Both the position numbers and the translations under genes were made by a program. DNA of 64,000 bases from Lamellibrachia columna (taxonomy: Eukaryota; Annelida; Polychaeta; Sabellida; Siboglinidae): assembly GCA_963662155.1 (NCBI GenBank), contig OY759270.1, positions 52,124,471 to 52,188,470 on the forward strand, written 5' to 3'. Below the pieces are notes generated by a model. The model had not been told where the DNA came from and made no database searches. It saw only the letters and a list, made by a program, of their open reading frames with translations. This document shows positions 54,115 to 64,000 of this stretch, one piece after another; position 1 is the stretch's first letter; each line of letters opens with the position of its first letter.

Positions 54115-57100
54115 GTCCTAATACTGATCCTTGTGGTACCCCACTCAAAACTGATTTCCAGTTTAAAACCTCCTAATCTACTACAACATGCCATCTCCTG
54201 TTTTCTCTCTTTTTAAACGTTTTCTTTATCACTATAGTATTCCAAAGTGCCTATTTGTAATTTGTGTAGTCTTCTGGTACTCCTATAAACCCTCCACATA
54301 GTTTGTTTGTACGCTATTTTTTAGTAGCTTATTTTGACAAGTGTTTCTTTCTAGACTGTTTTCCTTGTTTTTTCAAGGGAACATATTGATCAATGATACT
54401 CTCAATTACATATTTTAGAATGTTCTGACATTCAGTTGCGATTTTATTATTTTATGTTATTTCAATCTAGCTTTGCTAAGTATTTTCTCATATCTTTATA
54501 TTTACCTTTGTGGAAGTTTCTCCTGTATTTTTGTGTACTTTCTGATTTTACTGTGATGTCAAAATATATGTGATTATGAAATCTGTTATCTAATGGCTCA
54601 TGTATTTTGACATTGTCCACTAATTCAGTTTGTGAAGATAAAACTAAATCTAATACATTCTCTCCCTGGTTGGTTCTAGCACGTGTTGAGTAATGAAGCT
54701 ATCCTGAGTTAAATGTAGAAACTGTTGGTCCTCACCACCTGTACTCTCTACAGATTTCCATTCTATGTATCTGGTTAAAATCTATTATGATATATTCCCC
54801 TTTACTAACTTCCTTTATAGTGTTTTGTATTTTTCTGTTGTCCTCTTCGTTTATGTTTGGACTTCGGTAAACTAATCCAATAGTTAATGTTGAATTTCCT
54901 GTAATTATATTCAGGGATGAGATTTTTCTGGTTTTTCCCGGATTTCCGGTTTTTCCAGGGCCAAAAATACCATTTTTGTGATTCGTGTGAATCTGGTTTA
55001 AAAATCTGGGGGGATAGGGTGATCGTATTTTTCATTTGCTTTTCGTGTGTTTGCTGGAGAACTCTACCCACGTTACTACCCACGTGTTACTTCCCATTGA
55101 CGTCAACAAACGTTTCTCCAACTATTTTCGATACGATCACTGTGATTGGATGAATATGCAGTGTGTTGGCCCTCTCCACCAATTGGATCATTTAAAAGAA
55201 ACAAGACTTGCATCTGCTTGTCTTGCCAATGGCTGCCAAATGAACAGGAAAGGTATAAATAACTTCAGTGTAAAATATGTTTAATATATTCCCCATTGAA
55301 AGCCATCCACTCATACAACCACACAAATGGCTAATAAAATATAATCATTTGATCAATTTCATGAATTTTTTCTTGCCCCCTCTATTAATTTGGTCAGAAA
55401 TTGATTTTAAAAATAGTTTCTTTTTCGCTATCCATGTATCCAATCAGGGCCCGAAAATTCTAATTGGGGCCTACATCAACTCTTCCTCAGTTTTTCTCTC
55501 AATTTGTGATGACACATCAAATTCAGAGTAATTAATATCTGAAGTTGTTTTAATATGTGTCCCAACCATCAAATTTTTAGCTTATTCACGAGTGCTAAGT
55601 GAGCGATAATATGCGCTAAATCTAATATGTGTTCATCTTGTATCTCGTATTTTGAATGGAGGTAGGGTATTACTTTAATGGGGATAGGCTAATTAAAACA
55701 AAAATCGATCTGGTAAAATATTTTCAGTTAAAGCTAGAATCTACTTAATTAAAAAGACTTAAGAATTTAGATTTTGTTAAAATAAAAAATTTACACGTAT
55801 AGTGGAACCCAACTGTCAAAATGTTGATGACACTTGTTAAGCATGTTAAAAACCATGACCAGATCAGATGGATCAAGCAGTTTGCAGCGTAGCTATTAGA
55901 TAACCCTGTAGGTTACCCCCAACTCCTCCCAATCTGAAATGTATTTTGTTTTAGAAAAAGTCAGAATTGTTATTTGAGTCCTGATTTTGAACATTTTGTT
56001 TTGGCTCCAAAGTGTCAGAATTCACCACAGAGCATCTTATTAAAAAAAAAATCCTGGTCAGACCCCCCTAGCATGAGAGTTCCTTCCCACACCCTCTACC
56101 GCGTTGACCTTTGGCCGACACTCGCTTCTTTCGGGCCTCTGCCTGTCACATCCCTGTATATTGCACCAAACAGCTTCATCGCAATTTGCTTCCCTTTCTA
56201 ATTTTATTTCATAAGCCTGAATAGATTCTTTAATATATAAAATAACCCCCCCTTCTTCCTATTCAAATTCTCCTAAACATTACATATCCTGTCAGTCCTA
56301 ATTCAGCATCTGTTATGTCTTTGTTGGCCCATGATTCGGTTATACCAGTTATGTGAGGGTTAATATTTTCTGCCATAATGTTTAATTCATTTTTCTTATT
56401 TAGTATACTCCTTGCAATTAAACACACGCATTTATAACCAGCTTCATAAATGTTTTCCAGACATTTTGTTACTGGTTTGTGTGTACTGGTGGTCTCTTGT
56501 CCCTTGAGTGACATCAACTAACACTATGTTATTCCCGTTATATAAACACAAATTAACATTAAACATACTTTTTCCCACCCTACCTTTGTATGTACACGTA
56601 GTACTACTGACAAGTAACACTTGGAAGTTGATTTTGTGGATTTGTGGGGAAGTTTTGTTGGAAGGGATGATATGTACATGAAGGACGGGCTTCATCTAAG
56701 TGGAAAGGGGGCAGCAGTGTTTGCGGATGGACTCTCAGCAGCAGTAGACAGTGGCATGGGTAGCATATAACTAATATTTTTGGTAGTAAACACTATTTAA
56801 ACTAGAAGCGCAGGGGGGGTTACTTAGAGATGCCTCAAGCAGGACAAGAGGCCACTAGTACAGATAAACCAATAACAAAATGTCCGCAAAACATGTCTGA
56901 AGCAGGTTATAGATGTGTGCGTTTAAATGCTAGGAGTATAGTAAATAAGAAAAGCAAATTAAACATACATTATGGTAGAAAATATTGACCCTCACATAAT
57001 TGGTATTACCGAATCATGGGCCAACACAGACATAACAGATGCTGAATTAGGATTGACAGGATACGTAATGTTTAGGAGAGATCGAATAGGAAGAAGGGGA

Positions 57101-60100
57101 GGGGGAGTTATTTTATATGTTAAAGAATCTATTCAGGCATATGAAATAAAATTAGAAAGGGTGCTCTTTGGTGCAAAATAGTTTCAGGAAATAAAAAATT
57201 AGCTATTGGATTAGTTTACCAAAGTCCAAACATAAACGAAGAGGATAACACAAAAATACAAAATGCTATAAAGGAAGTTAGTAAAGGGAATGTATCATAA
57301 TAGGAGATTTTAACCATGGACACATACAATGGAAATCTCTAGAGAGTACAGGGGGTGAGGACCAACAATTTCTATTTTTATTCAGGATAGCTTCCCTACT
57401 CAGCACGTGCTTGAACCAACCAGGGGAGAAAATGTATTAGATTGGGTAACAGTGACCACAATCAAATACATTGTGACATCAATGTAAAATCAGAAAGTAA
57501 AAATAAAAAAACGTATAGGAGAAACTTCCACAAAGGTAACTATAAAGATATGAGAAAATACTTACCAAAGCTAGATTGGAATAACATGCTGATGAATAAG
57601 ACCGCAATTGAATGTTGGAATATTCTAAAATATGAAATTGAGAGTATCATCGATAAATTTGTTCCCTTGAAAAAACCAAGAAAACGGTGTAGAAAGAAAC
57701 ACTTGTCAAAAGAAGCTATAAGAAAAATAATGTTTAAGCAAACTATGTGGAGGGTATATAGGGTGACCAGAAAGACTAAGCAAATTCCAAAGAGGCACTT
57801 AACCTAGCTACAGCTGAAATTAAAAAATCTAAATAAAAAAAAATTGGCAGGTAATATAAAAAATGACAGCAAGAGTTTCTATGCTTATGTAAGAAGTAAA
57901 CAGAAAATTCGAGATAAGGTCGGACCACTGGAAAACAACAGGGGAAACATAATTTCAGACGGGTTTCAAATGGCAGAGGTCCTGAATGAGTATTTCAGCT
58001 CAGTTTTTACCACTGAAGATATCAGCTCACTTCCAGTTCCATTTACTAAATTTGAGGGCAATAAATCAGAACATTTAGGGCAGTTATTTGTAACTCCTGA
58101 AATGATAGCAAAGAAAATTAAGAATATGAAAGATAATAAATCACCTGGAGTTGATGGGATACCATCAAAACTGCTTAAGGAAATTGTTGAGCAAATTAGT
58201 ACACCACTTGCAAAATTGTTTAACTTGTCACTAGAAGAAGGAATAGTTCCTTCAGAATGGAAAGAAGCAAATATTACGCCACTATTGAAGAAGGAATCGA
58301 GGAGCAAGCCAGAAAATTATAGACCAGTGAGTTTAACATCAGTTGTATGTAAATTACTCGAAACATTAATCAGAGACCACATGGTGGAATTCCTTGTAAA
58401 ACATAAATTAATAAATACATCTCAACATGGGTTCCTAAAAGCAAGGTCATGTCACCAACCTCTTATGTTTTTTTGCAGAAATTACAAAGTGGGTAGATGA
58501 CGGGTCACCAGTGGATGTTGTGTACTTAGATTTTCAGAAAGCTTTCGATAAAATGCCCCATCAAAGATTGTTACTTAAACTAAAAGCCCATGGTATAGGT
58601 AATGATGTAATCAACTGGATAGAAATGTGGCTTACACACAGAAGACAGAGAGTAATAGTAGATGGTGAGATTTCAAACTGGAAATCTGTTTTGAGTGGGG
58701 TACCACAGGGATCAGTATTAGGCCCTATACTGTTTTTAATATATATAAATGATTTGGAAGAAGACATATCTAGCAAAGTACTCAAACATACATGTTAAGT
58801 TTCAGAAATGCCAATCCAGGAGATTTAGACATAAATCGGAGTGTCTCGGAAAAACGGGGATTTATACGTAAATCGGGTAGTCTCGGAAAATTAGGGACTT
58901 GTATGTAAATCGGGTCTAAGAGTACAAAATATTACAAAAAGAATACTTTCCATGACAGTAACAACCATGTTTTATTATCACCAATCACCAACAGTTCATA
59001 TATGATACAAAAGCACATTATATATATATTCACCAATAACTCATCAGCTCTAGACATCTGGCACAGAAGAATAACGCCCATGTCGATCTAACGTAGACCA
59101 TGCAGGAAGACTTTACCATGCATGACAGGCACACGCCTATAATTTATGAAAACCCTCACACATATATCACAAATCTACCAGAGAAGAATAACGTCTATGT
59201 CGATCTCACAGAGAATGTACAACAGACGCAAGCCTACACATTTACTGGTGAACCTTCACATAATCCCATGTCGCAACCTTGGCCAACTTGAGAAGATCCT
59301 TCTCTGGCACAAAGAATAGCAAGGATCGTCTGTGTTGATTTTGCATGATAGCAGTGCACGCAGGGTGTCGTTGCCGAGCTGTGACCGAGAGTCAGTGTTG
59401 ACTCAGAAAATCATACTCGAGTCAGCCGGAAATAAAACCCAATTAGGCCATGCCGAGTTCGGAAAATAACATAGAAAATTTTTTTTATTTGGTTTCACTG
59501 AAAATCCAGGAGATTGGTTCTCCTTTCCAGGAGATCAGGAGATTTGATGGATTTCCAGGAATCTCCTGGCGAATGCAGGAGACTTAACATGTATGCTCAA
59601 ATTTGCAGATGACACAAAAGTATTCAGAAAGGTTACTAATGATACAGATAAACAAAGTTTACAGGATGATCTAGATAAATTAGTTAAATGGTCAGAAAAA
59701 TGGCAAATGTTATTCAGTTTTGGGAAGTGCAAATGTATACACATAGGACATGGAAACATGGACGAAGAATATAAAATGGGGGATGCTGTACTAGGTAGAA
59801 CCACACAAGAAAAGGACTTAGGAGTAACATTTAGTGCTGACATGAAAGTTTCAGAGCAATGTGGGATTGCTGCTTCGAAAGGAAATCAAATTCTAGGGCT
59901 AATTAGGAGAACTATCACGTATAAAGAAAAACAGCTAATTGTACCCCTGTACAAAGCAATAGTTAGACCACATTTGGAATATTGTATTCAGGCATGGAGG
60001 CCGTATCGTAAAAAGGACATAGACAAGCAAGAAAGAATACAACGAAGAGCAACTAAAATGATTCCAGAATTGAGAGACCTTAGTTACAAAAGTCGCTTAT

Positions 60101-61550
60101 TACAATGTGGCTTGACAACACTAGAGACCAGGAGACTAAGAGGAGACCAAATAGAAGTGTTTAAAATAATGAACGGTTATGAGGATGTTGATAGGAATGT
60201 GTTCTTCAAACTTAAAAAAGGCAGTAGAACCAGAGGACACAAAGCAGCATTAGTTAAGGAGCAGTGTAGGTTGGACATGAGAAAGAACTCTTTCTCACAG
60301 AGGGTGATAAATGAATGGAACAAACTACCAAATGATTGTGTTAATGCTAGTAGTGTGAATATGTTTAAAAATAGAATTGACAGATATTTGATAAGGGCGG
60401 GCTACACATAGATGAGAAAATTGTTGGACTCTCGATAAGCCAATGGCTTCCTTGTCCACTTGCCATCTGGAACTTGTTGCTTGGGATGGCAATCTTTTTA
60501 AATCTTGTTAAATACTAGATCATGACTGTGCCGTGGCAGTGTTGCCACTGTCGTGCCGTATTCAAAATATACCAGCGTCATTCATCAAAAGAAGCGCTGT
60601 AACATGCACCGTCCTAAGTGTCACGTGTTTATTTTGACCATGTTGAGCCAAAAAGGAAACTTTATTGTTGTCTTGAAATTTGGGAAGGGAAACCACTGCT
60701 GAAGTGGTGCACGGTTGATCGCACGGTTGTGCTCGATCGCATTCCAAATGACCAATCAGGTAGTCTTATTATCTTATTACTGTGACATATCCATCCAGAT
60801 AATGCACGGATGCCTCGTTCTGAGAATTGTATTTTAAACATACATTTGCGTACGTTGAGTGGATATCGGCACGGCTAGCCATTGTATATATATATATATA
60901 AATTATGTGTGTACATGTATATACGTGTGTGTGTGTGTGTACATGTGTGTATATATATTTATTTATATATATATATTATGTATATATATACGTATATTAA
61001 AATAACAGATGACAGATGTTGACTTTAGAATGTACATGACTGATAATAGAACAGTGTTGGTTTCCACACATAAAAACAAATTAACATGGTCATAAGTTGA
61101 GAACTGACTGTCATTTCATTTATCATTTCGAGATAGCAGTCACCATATTTGTATTATTGTAAAGTAAATGGGAACACAAACACTGTTAAAAATGGATCCA
61201 ATTAAAACAATGTTTGCATTATAAGATCCGCTGTTTAAATTTAAATTGTAGTAGTAGTAGAGTAGTGTTTTAATAAACTAGTATGCAAAAACATAATTGA
61301 TTTAATGCATTTTAGCCAAAGGTCATGTAGTGTGATTATAGTTGTTATTGCGGTTTGTACAGGAACCTGATTCCAAGTAATCTGATGACGGCCTGCTTCC
61401 AACGAGAAGCTACTGTCTTCAAGCATATAAGACAACCACGCACAGCCTACAAGAAACCCGATCCCGGCTGGGTGTTCTTGAAAGATGATATGATCTTTAT
61501 TGATAGTGAAGTTCGCGAACTCCGAAGAATTGATGGGATGAATGTTATTG
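48105..61550 (+). CDS. excitatory amino-acid transporter (EAAT/SLC1 family), first four coding exons, continues past the window
   Basis: SLC1 proteins couple Na+, H+ and K+ gradients to glutamate/aspartate uptake at the plasma membrane. Exons: 48105-48179, 52848-53046, 53271-53472, 61363-61550, all GT-AG and in phase (0, 1, 2, then 1). A basic cytosolic N-terminus (YHIKLYKKYVRSKSIKP) is followed by TM1 (IILVATVSSVFLGSIIGLA), TM2 with the family signature region (FPGEILMRMLNMIVLPMIAS), TM3 (ALVYYMATTCIAASIGV) and the extracellular FIQPG motif. The fourth exon begins RNLIPSNLMTACFQR, matching the family's RN-x-PxNLxxACF segment, and ends DGMNVIG. There are two in-frame ATGs (48105 and 48108). 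The paralogue cannot be assigned from this part. The substrate- and ion-binding C-terminal core lies beyond the right edge. Intron 1 holds a foldback element; intron 3 holds two LINEs and two DNA transposons. Confidence 0.92.
48240..51880. mobile_element. 3.6-kb foldback element with ~0.85-kb inverted arms, in EAAT intron 1
   Basis: The left arm (48240-49090) is the inverted repeat of the right arm (~51010-51880): AGCCTACTGTTACATT against AATGTAACTGTAGGCT, then TAACGTTTTGCATGAT, GATCATGCAAAACGTTA, the ATAGCTGAAAACCAGTCACA region and the GTGACTGCTTTCATG region all match in order. Direct partial copies of the right terminal ~250 bp also sit inside (49110-49290 and 49630-49885). The interior matches the element at 24466-26738. 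No transposase frame was seen. Confidence 0.85.
51881..52847. other. EAAT intron 1, remainder
   Basis: AT-rich. It holds a GCGC/ACAC/ATAT compound microsatellite near 52755-52796 just before the exon 2 acceptor. No gene seen. Confidence 0.5.
53454..53495 (+). repeat. 20-bp tandem duplication across the EAAT exon 3 donor
   Basis: AGTTTTTGACTTTTTTAGGT is followed at once by AGTTTTTGACTTTTTTAGTA. The exon ends at 53472 within the first copy (TTTTTTAG|GTAGTT). The second copy keeps the exon-like bases but has TA where the GT would be. An AT/GT microsatellite follows. Confidence 0.9.
54043..54112. repeat. (AT)n microsatellite
   Basis: About 34 AT units within the minus-strand LINE copy. Confidence 0.97.
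54912..56156. mobile_element. 1245-bp DNA transposon with CAGGGATG termini and 6-bp target duplication
   Basis: It starts CAGGGATGAGATTTTTC and ends GTCACATCCCTG, an inverted match of the outer eight bases and several further in. TATATT is duplicated at 54906-54911 and 56157-56162, and removing the insert restores the LINE alignment. The CAGGG ending is typical of hAT elements, which make 8-bp duplications, so the 6-bp duplication is a mismatch to that class. No transposase frame. Confidence 0.85.
56625..60500 (+). mobile_element. CR1/L2-like LINE, near full length, plus strand, with a nested DNA transposon
   Basis: Order: the end of an ORF1 with an esterase-like D-x-x-H block (MYMKDGLHLSGKG, ~56665-56710); endonuclease start (IDPHIIGITESWANTDITDA at 56977) with GGGVILYV; an RT linker; then RT: DNKSPGVDGIPSKLL (58133), PENYRPVSLTSVVCKLLE (58312), VVYLDFQKAFDKMPHQRL (58517), SGVPQGSVLGPILFLIYIND (58694). 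After the insertion come the catalytic FADDTKVF (59600), KDLGVTFS, the C-terminal YKAIVRPHLEYCIQAW (59950) and RRATKMIPELRDLSY. Stops or frameshifts near 57180, 57300, 57807 and 58470 make it inactive. An AAACTA-type junction with the inverted copy lies near 56600-56625. Confidence 0.9.
58787..59595. mobile_element. 809-bp DNA transposon with perfect 14-bp TIRs and 6-bp target duplication, inside LINE RT
   Basis: It starts CATACATGTTAAGT and ends ACTTAACATGTATG, a perfect inverted repeat. CTCAAA is duplicated at 58781-58786 and 59596-59601. Excision in silico joins the RT frame exactly between the palm segment and FADD. Internal near-repeats contain CAGGAGATTT and TCCAGGAGAT motifs. It has no coding capacity beyond a 63-aa open frame without recognisable content. 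Confidence 0.93.
60501..61362. other. EAAT intron 3, remainder before exon 4
   Basis: AT-rich, with (AT)/(GT) microsatellite runs near 60884-60980 and short TAG repeats near 61248-61262. No gene seen. Confidence 0.5.
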
Positions 61551-61769
61551 GTAGGTATTAAGCTGTGGGCTGCAGCATGACACCATACGGAGCACTGCAT
61601 ATTTGGGAGTGTCTTCAAAATCTTCTACTGCTATTTAGTTATAATATGTTGCATGTGTTTCAAATGTTCTCACAAGGCACAAAAGGTCTGAAAATACAGA
61701 GATTTTGTTCTCAGTTCACGCTGTTGTGAAGGGGGCTTGTCTGTCTCTGCAGAATCCATTAGAGCATGT

Positions 61770-62258
61770 AATACATGGTAGCTAAAAAAATAAAGGCAAT
61801 GAAGGACAATAAATCACCTGGAGTGGATGGAATTCCTCCAAAACTACTAATGGAAACAGTAGAACAAATTAGTATACCACTTTCAAGACTGTTCAATTTG
61901 TCACTAAAAGAGGGAGTGGTTCCTGTTGAATGGAAAGTAGCAAACATCATGCCATTATTTAAAAAGGGTTCGAGAAATAAGTCAGAGAATTACAGACCAG
62001 TGAGTTTAACATCAGTGATTTGTAAATTATTACAAAGGTTAATCAAAGACCATATGGTGGACTTCCTTGTTAGGCATAAATTATTAAATACATCTCAACA
62101 TAGATTCCTAAAAGCGAGGTCATACTTAACAAATATGATGTTTTTTTGGAAAAAATCACTAAGTGGCTAGACGAGGGATCACCAGTAAATATTATACACT
62201 TAGATACTCAGAAAGCTTTTGACAAAGTGCCACATCAAAGATTACCGGTACTACTTAA
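61770..62258 (+). mobile_element. LINE fragment (RT fingers/palm), same family as 56625-60500
   Basis: It encodes KDNKSPGVDGIPPKLL, NYRPVSLTSVICKLLQRL and, after a frameshift near 62145, EKITKWLDEGSPVNIIHLD and QKAFDKVPHQRLPVLLK, then stops abruptly at 62258. Both ends are truncated. It lies in EAAT intron 4. Confidence 0.9.
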
Positions 62259-62511
62259 GGTGTCGCTTGGGTCTAAACACATTTTATTTTCTTATTTCAT
62301 TATCACTGAACCTACAGAGCTGAAATTTTCAGATATTGTAAGTCCAGGTAACAGTAATGCTGTAAAATATTTTCAGAAAGTTTCGTACAGATTTTCCCAC
62401 GGTATGCAGCCATCTTGGATTAAATGTTGCGTGTGACTTATATCAATAACCATTGGATTTAGAGGACTCAAATTTTTTTTACATCTGAATGTATTTTTTC
62501 ATTATGAAATT

Positions 62512-63010
62512 TTACATTGATGGTTCAATATATAAAATATAGGTAATGTTTTCTAAAAAAGTTCTGCATATATAACAGTTAATAATAGTACAAGCATTTT
62601 GATACCTTTCAATAATGTATCTTTTAATATAGGTGGAGAATCCATGGATACTGTGGGTGAATATTTTATTAATAATGATATCAGGAGAATTATTAAATAT
62701 CTTTGTTATGCTGAACCTGATGTTTCTTTTTGCGAATTCGTGATTGACTCTAGGGATAAATACATTTGTGCCTGCCCTAGTGGCATGTTGATGGCGCTGG
62801 GTATTGTATAAGAGTAGGTTTTGATTGAAATAATCAGGCAGCTGCTTGTTGATCAATTTGTAAATAAATTTGAGTAGTTGAATTCTATATATGTCATCAA
62901 GCTTTAAGAGGTAAAGTTTCTTAAAAATTGGTTCACTGTGAGCCAGGTAATTACTAGAAGTTATAATTCTAACTGCCCTTTTCTGTAATTTGACAATTTT
63001 ATTATTTAGA
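62512..63010 (-). mobile_element. LINE reverse-transcriptase C-terminal region, unique part
   Basis: The minus-strand frame KIVKLQKRAVRIIT, YLAHSEPIFKKLYLLKLDDI, NQNLLLYNTQRHQHATRAG and GFSTYIKRYIIERY is the thumb/C-terminal part of a jockey/CR1-type reverse transcriptase. It differs from the family at 56-60 kb. The ORF ends near 62512 with the LINE's 3' end close by. It continues upstream without a break into the 66-bp array. Confidence 0.88.
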
Positions 63011-64000
63011 TTACTCTGAGTCCCCCAGACCAACACTCCATAATTGAGGTGGCATACGACTAGGGAGTTATTAAGGTTACTCTGAGTCCCCCAGACCAAC
63101 ACTCCATAATTGAGGTGACATACGACTAGGGAGTTATTAAGGTTACTCTGAGTCCCCCAGACCAACACTCCATAATTGAGGTGACATACGACTAGGGAGT
63201 TATTAAGGTTACTCTGAGTCCCCCAGACCAACACTCCATAATTGAGGTGGCATACGACTAGGGAGTTATTAAGGTTACTCTGAGTCCCCCAGACCAACAC
63301 TCCATAATTGAGGTGGCATACGACTAGGGAGTTATTAAGGTTACTCTGAGTCCCCCAGACCAACACTCCATAATTGAGGTGGCATACGACTAGGGAGTTA
63401 TTAAGGTTACTCTGAGTCCCCCAGACCAACACTCCATAATTGAGGTGGCATACGACTAGGGAGTTATTAAGGTTACTCTGAGTCCCCCAGACCAACACTC
63501 CATAATTGAGGTGGCATACGACTAGGGAGTTATTAAGGTTACTCTGAGTCCCCCAGACCAACACTCCATAATTGAGGTGACATACGACTAGGGAGTTATT
63601 AAGGTTACTCTGAGTCCCCCAGACCAACACTCCATAATTGAGGTGACATACGACTAGGGAGTTATTAAGGTTACTCTGAGTCCCCCAGACCAACACTCCA
63701 TAATTGAGGTGACATACGACTAGGGAGTTATTAAGGTTACTCTGAGTCCCCCAGACCAACACTCCATAATTGAGGTGACATACGACTAGGGAGTTATTAA
63801 GGTTACTCTGAGTCCCCCAGACCAACACTCCATAATTGAGGTGACATACGACTAGGGAGTTATTAAGGTTACTCTGAGTCCCCCAGACCAACACTCCATA
63901 ATTGAGGTGACATACGACTAGGGAGTTATTAAGGTTACTCTGAGTCCCCCAGACCAACACCCCATAATTGAGGTGACATACGACTAGGGAGTTATGGATT
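63005..64000 (-). repeat. 66-bp in-frame tandem array inside the LINE RT, at least 15 copies, runs off the window
   Basis: The unit is 66 nt (22 codons) encoding SLVVCHLNYGVLVWGTQSN plus LNN. The HLNYGVLVWG part is the conserved C-terminal RT motif normally present once. Copies are almost identical, differing mainly at GGTGGCATA/GGTGACATA. The frame is open across all copies to the right edge, giving at least 482 codons with the unique part. Confidence 0.97.

Larger units (their letters stand above)
53640..56625 (-). mobile_element. CR1/L2-like LINE copy, minus strand, degraded and interrupted
   Basis: Reverse complement of the family seen at 56625-60500. Its 3' part near 53660-53850 (GCCATCAAAGGCAAAAGCC, TTGTCC-type segments) matches the 3' end after 60411. 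TACCCCACTCAAAACTGATTTCC at 54138 is the inverse of the GVPQGS region. The 5' part at 56263-56517 encodes NPHITGITESWANKDITDAE (endonuclease start). It carries internal deletions, an (AT)n tract at 54043-54112 and a 1245-bp insertion. Its class is inferred from the reverse-transcriptase and ORF1 motifs of the sister copy. Confidence 0.85.

Overview
The window is metazoan nuclear DNA, most likely from a marine invertebrate. It has spliced genes with GT-AG introns, fossils of several LINE and DNA-transposon families, a Polinton/Maverick fossil, and a very high load of microsatellites and minisatellites. I cannot name the species. Arrays that grow across exon-intron borders recall the intron-border minisatellites I remember being described in amphioxus, but that is only a hint.

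Layout. (1) 1-3.2 kb: left-edge repeats, a possible small exon at 334-446, a 71-bp tandem array, and a Cys-rich zinc-ribbon-like exon on the plus strand (2836-3192). (2) 5.45-17.9 kb, minus strand: the Polycomb protein EED. Ten exons were read base by base, all joining in phase, from the start codon at 17905 to the WD-repeat exon at 5454. The final exon was not found. (3) 16.1-20.2 kb: MITE-like elements, including a 1.3-kb TIR element that holds long AT tracts and a perfect cruciform and ends about 35 bp upstream of the EED start codon. (4) 21.65-37.47 kb, plus strand: a complete seven-exon gene for a 601-aa von Willebrand factor A (vWA) domain protein, starting in a CpG-rich segment. Its large second intron carries four blocks of a 33-bp minisatellite, split by transposon material, and a 55-bp minisatellite. 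(5) 38-45.4 kb: no cellular gene seen; a 2.8-kb element with ~0.7-0.8-kb inverted termini and a related 0.36-kb MITE. (6) 45.4-46.3 kb, minus strand: broken Polinton capsid and protease genes, followed by a decayed LINE at 46.4-47.9 kb. (7) 48.1 kb to beyond 61.55 kb, plus strand: the 5' part of an excitatory amino-acid transporter (SLC1/EAAT), four exons in phase. Intron 1 holds a 3.6-kb foldback element and intron 3 holds two head-to-head LINE copies, each split by a different DNA transposon. (8) 61.7-64 kb: two further LINE fragments, one with its reverse-transcriptase C-terminal region expanded into a 66-bp in-frame tandem array that runs off the window.

Main observation. In EED, four tandem arrays are copies of the exon-intron junctions themselves. 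The donors of exons 6, 7 and 8 and the acceptor of exon 9 each lie inside the repeat unit next to them, so these introns contain tens of decoy splice sites. The 71-bp array before the Cys-rich exon repeats that exon's acceptor, and the EAAT exon 3 donor carries a two-copy version. Six of the twenty-two splice-competent exons described here have such a junction, which points to a locus-wide or genome-wide process that makes minisatellites at splice sites.
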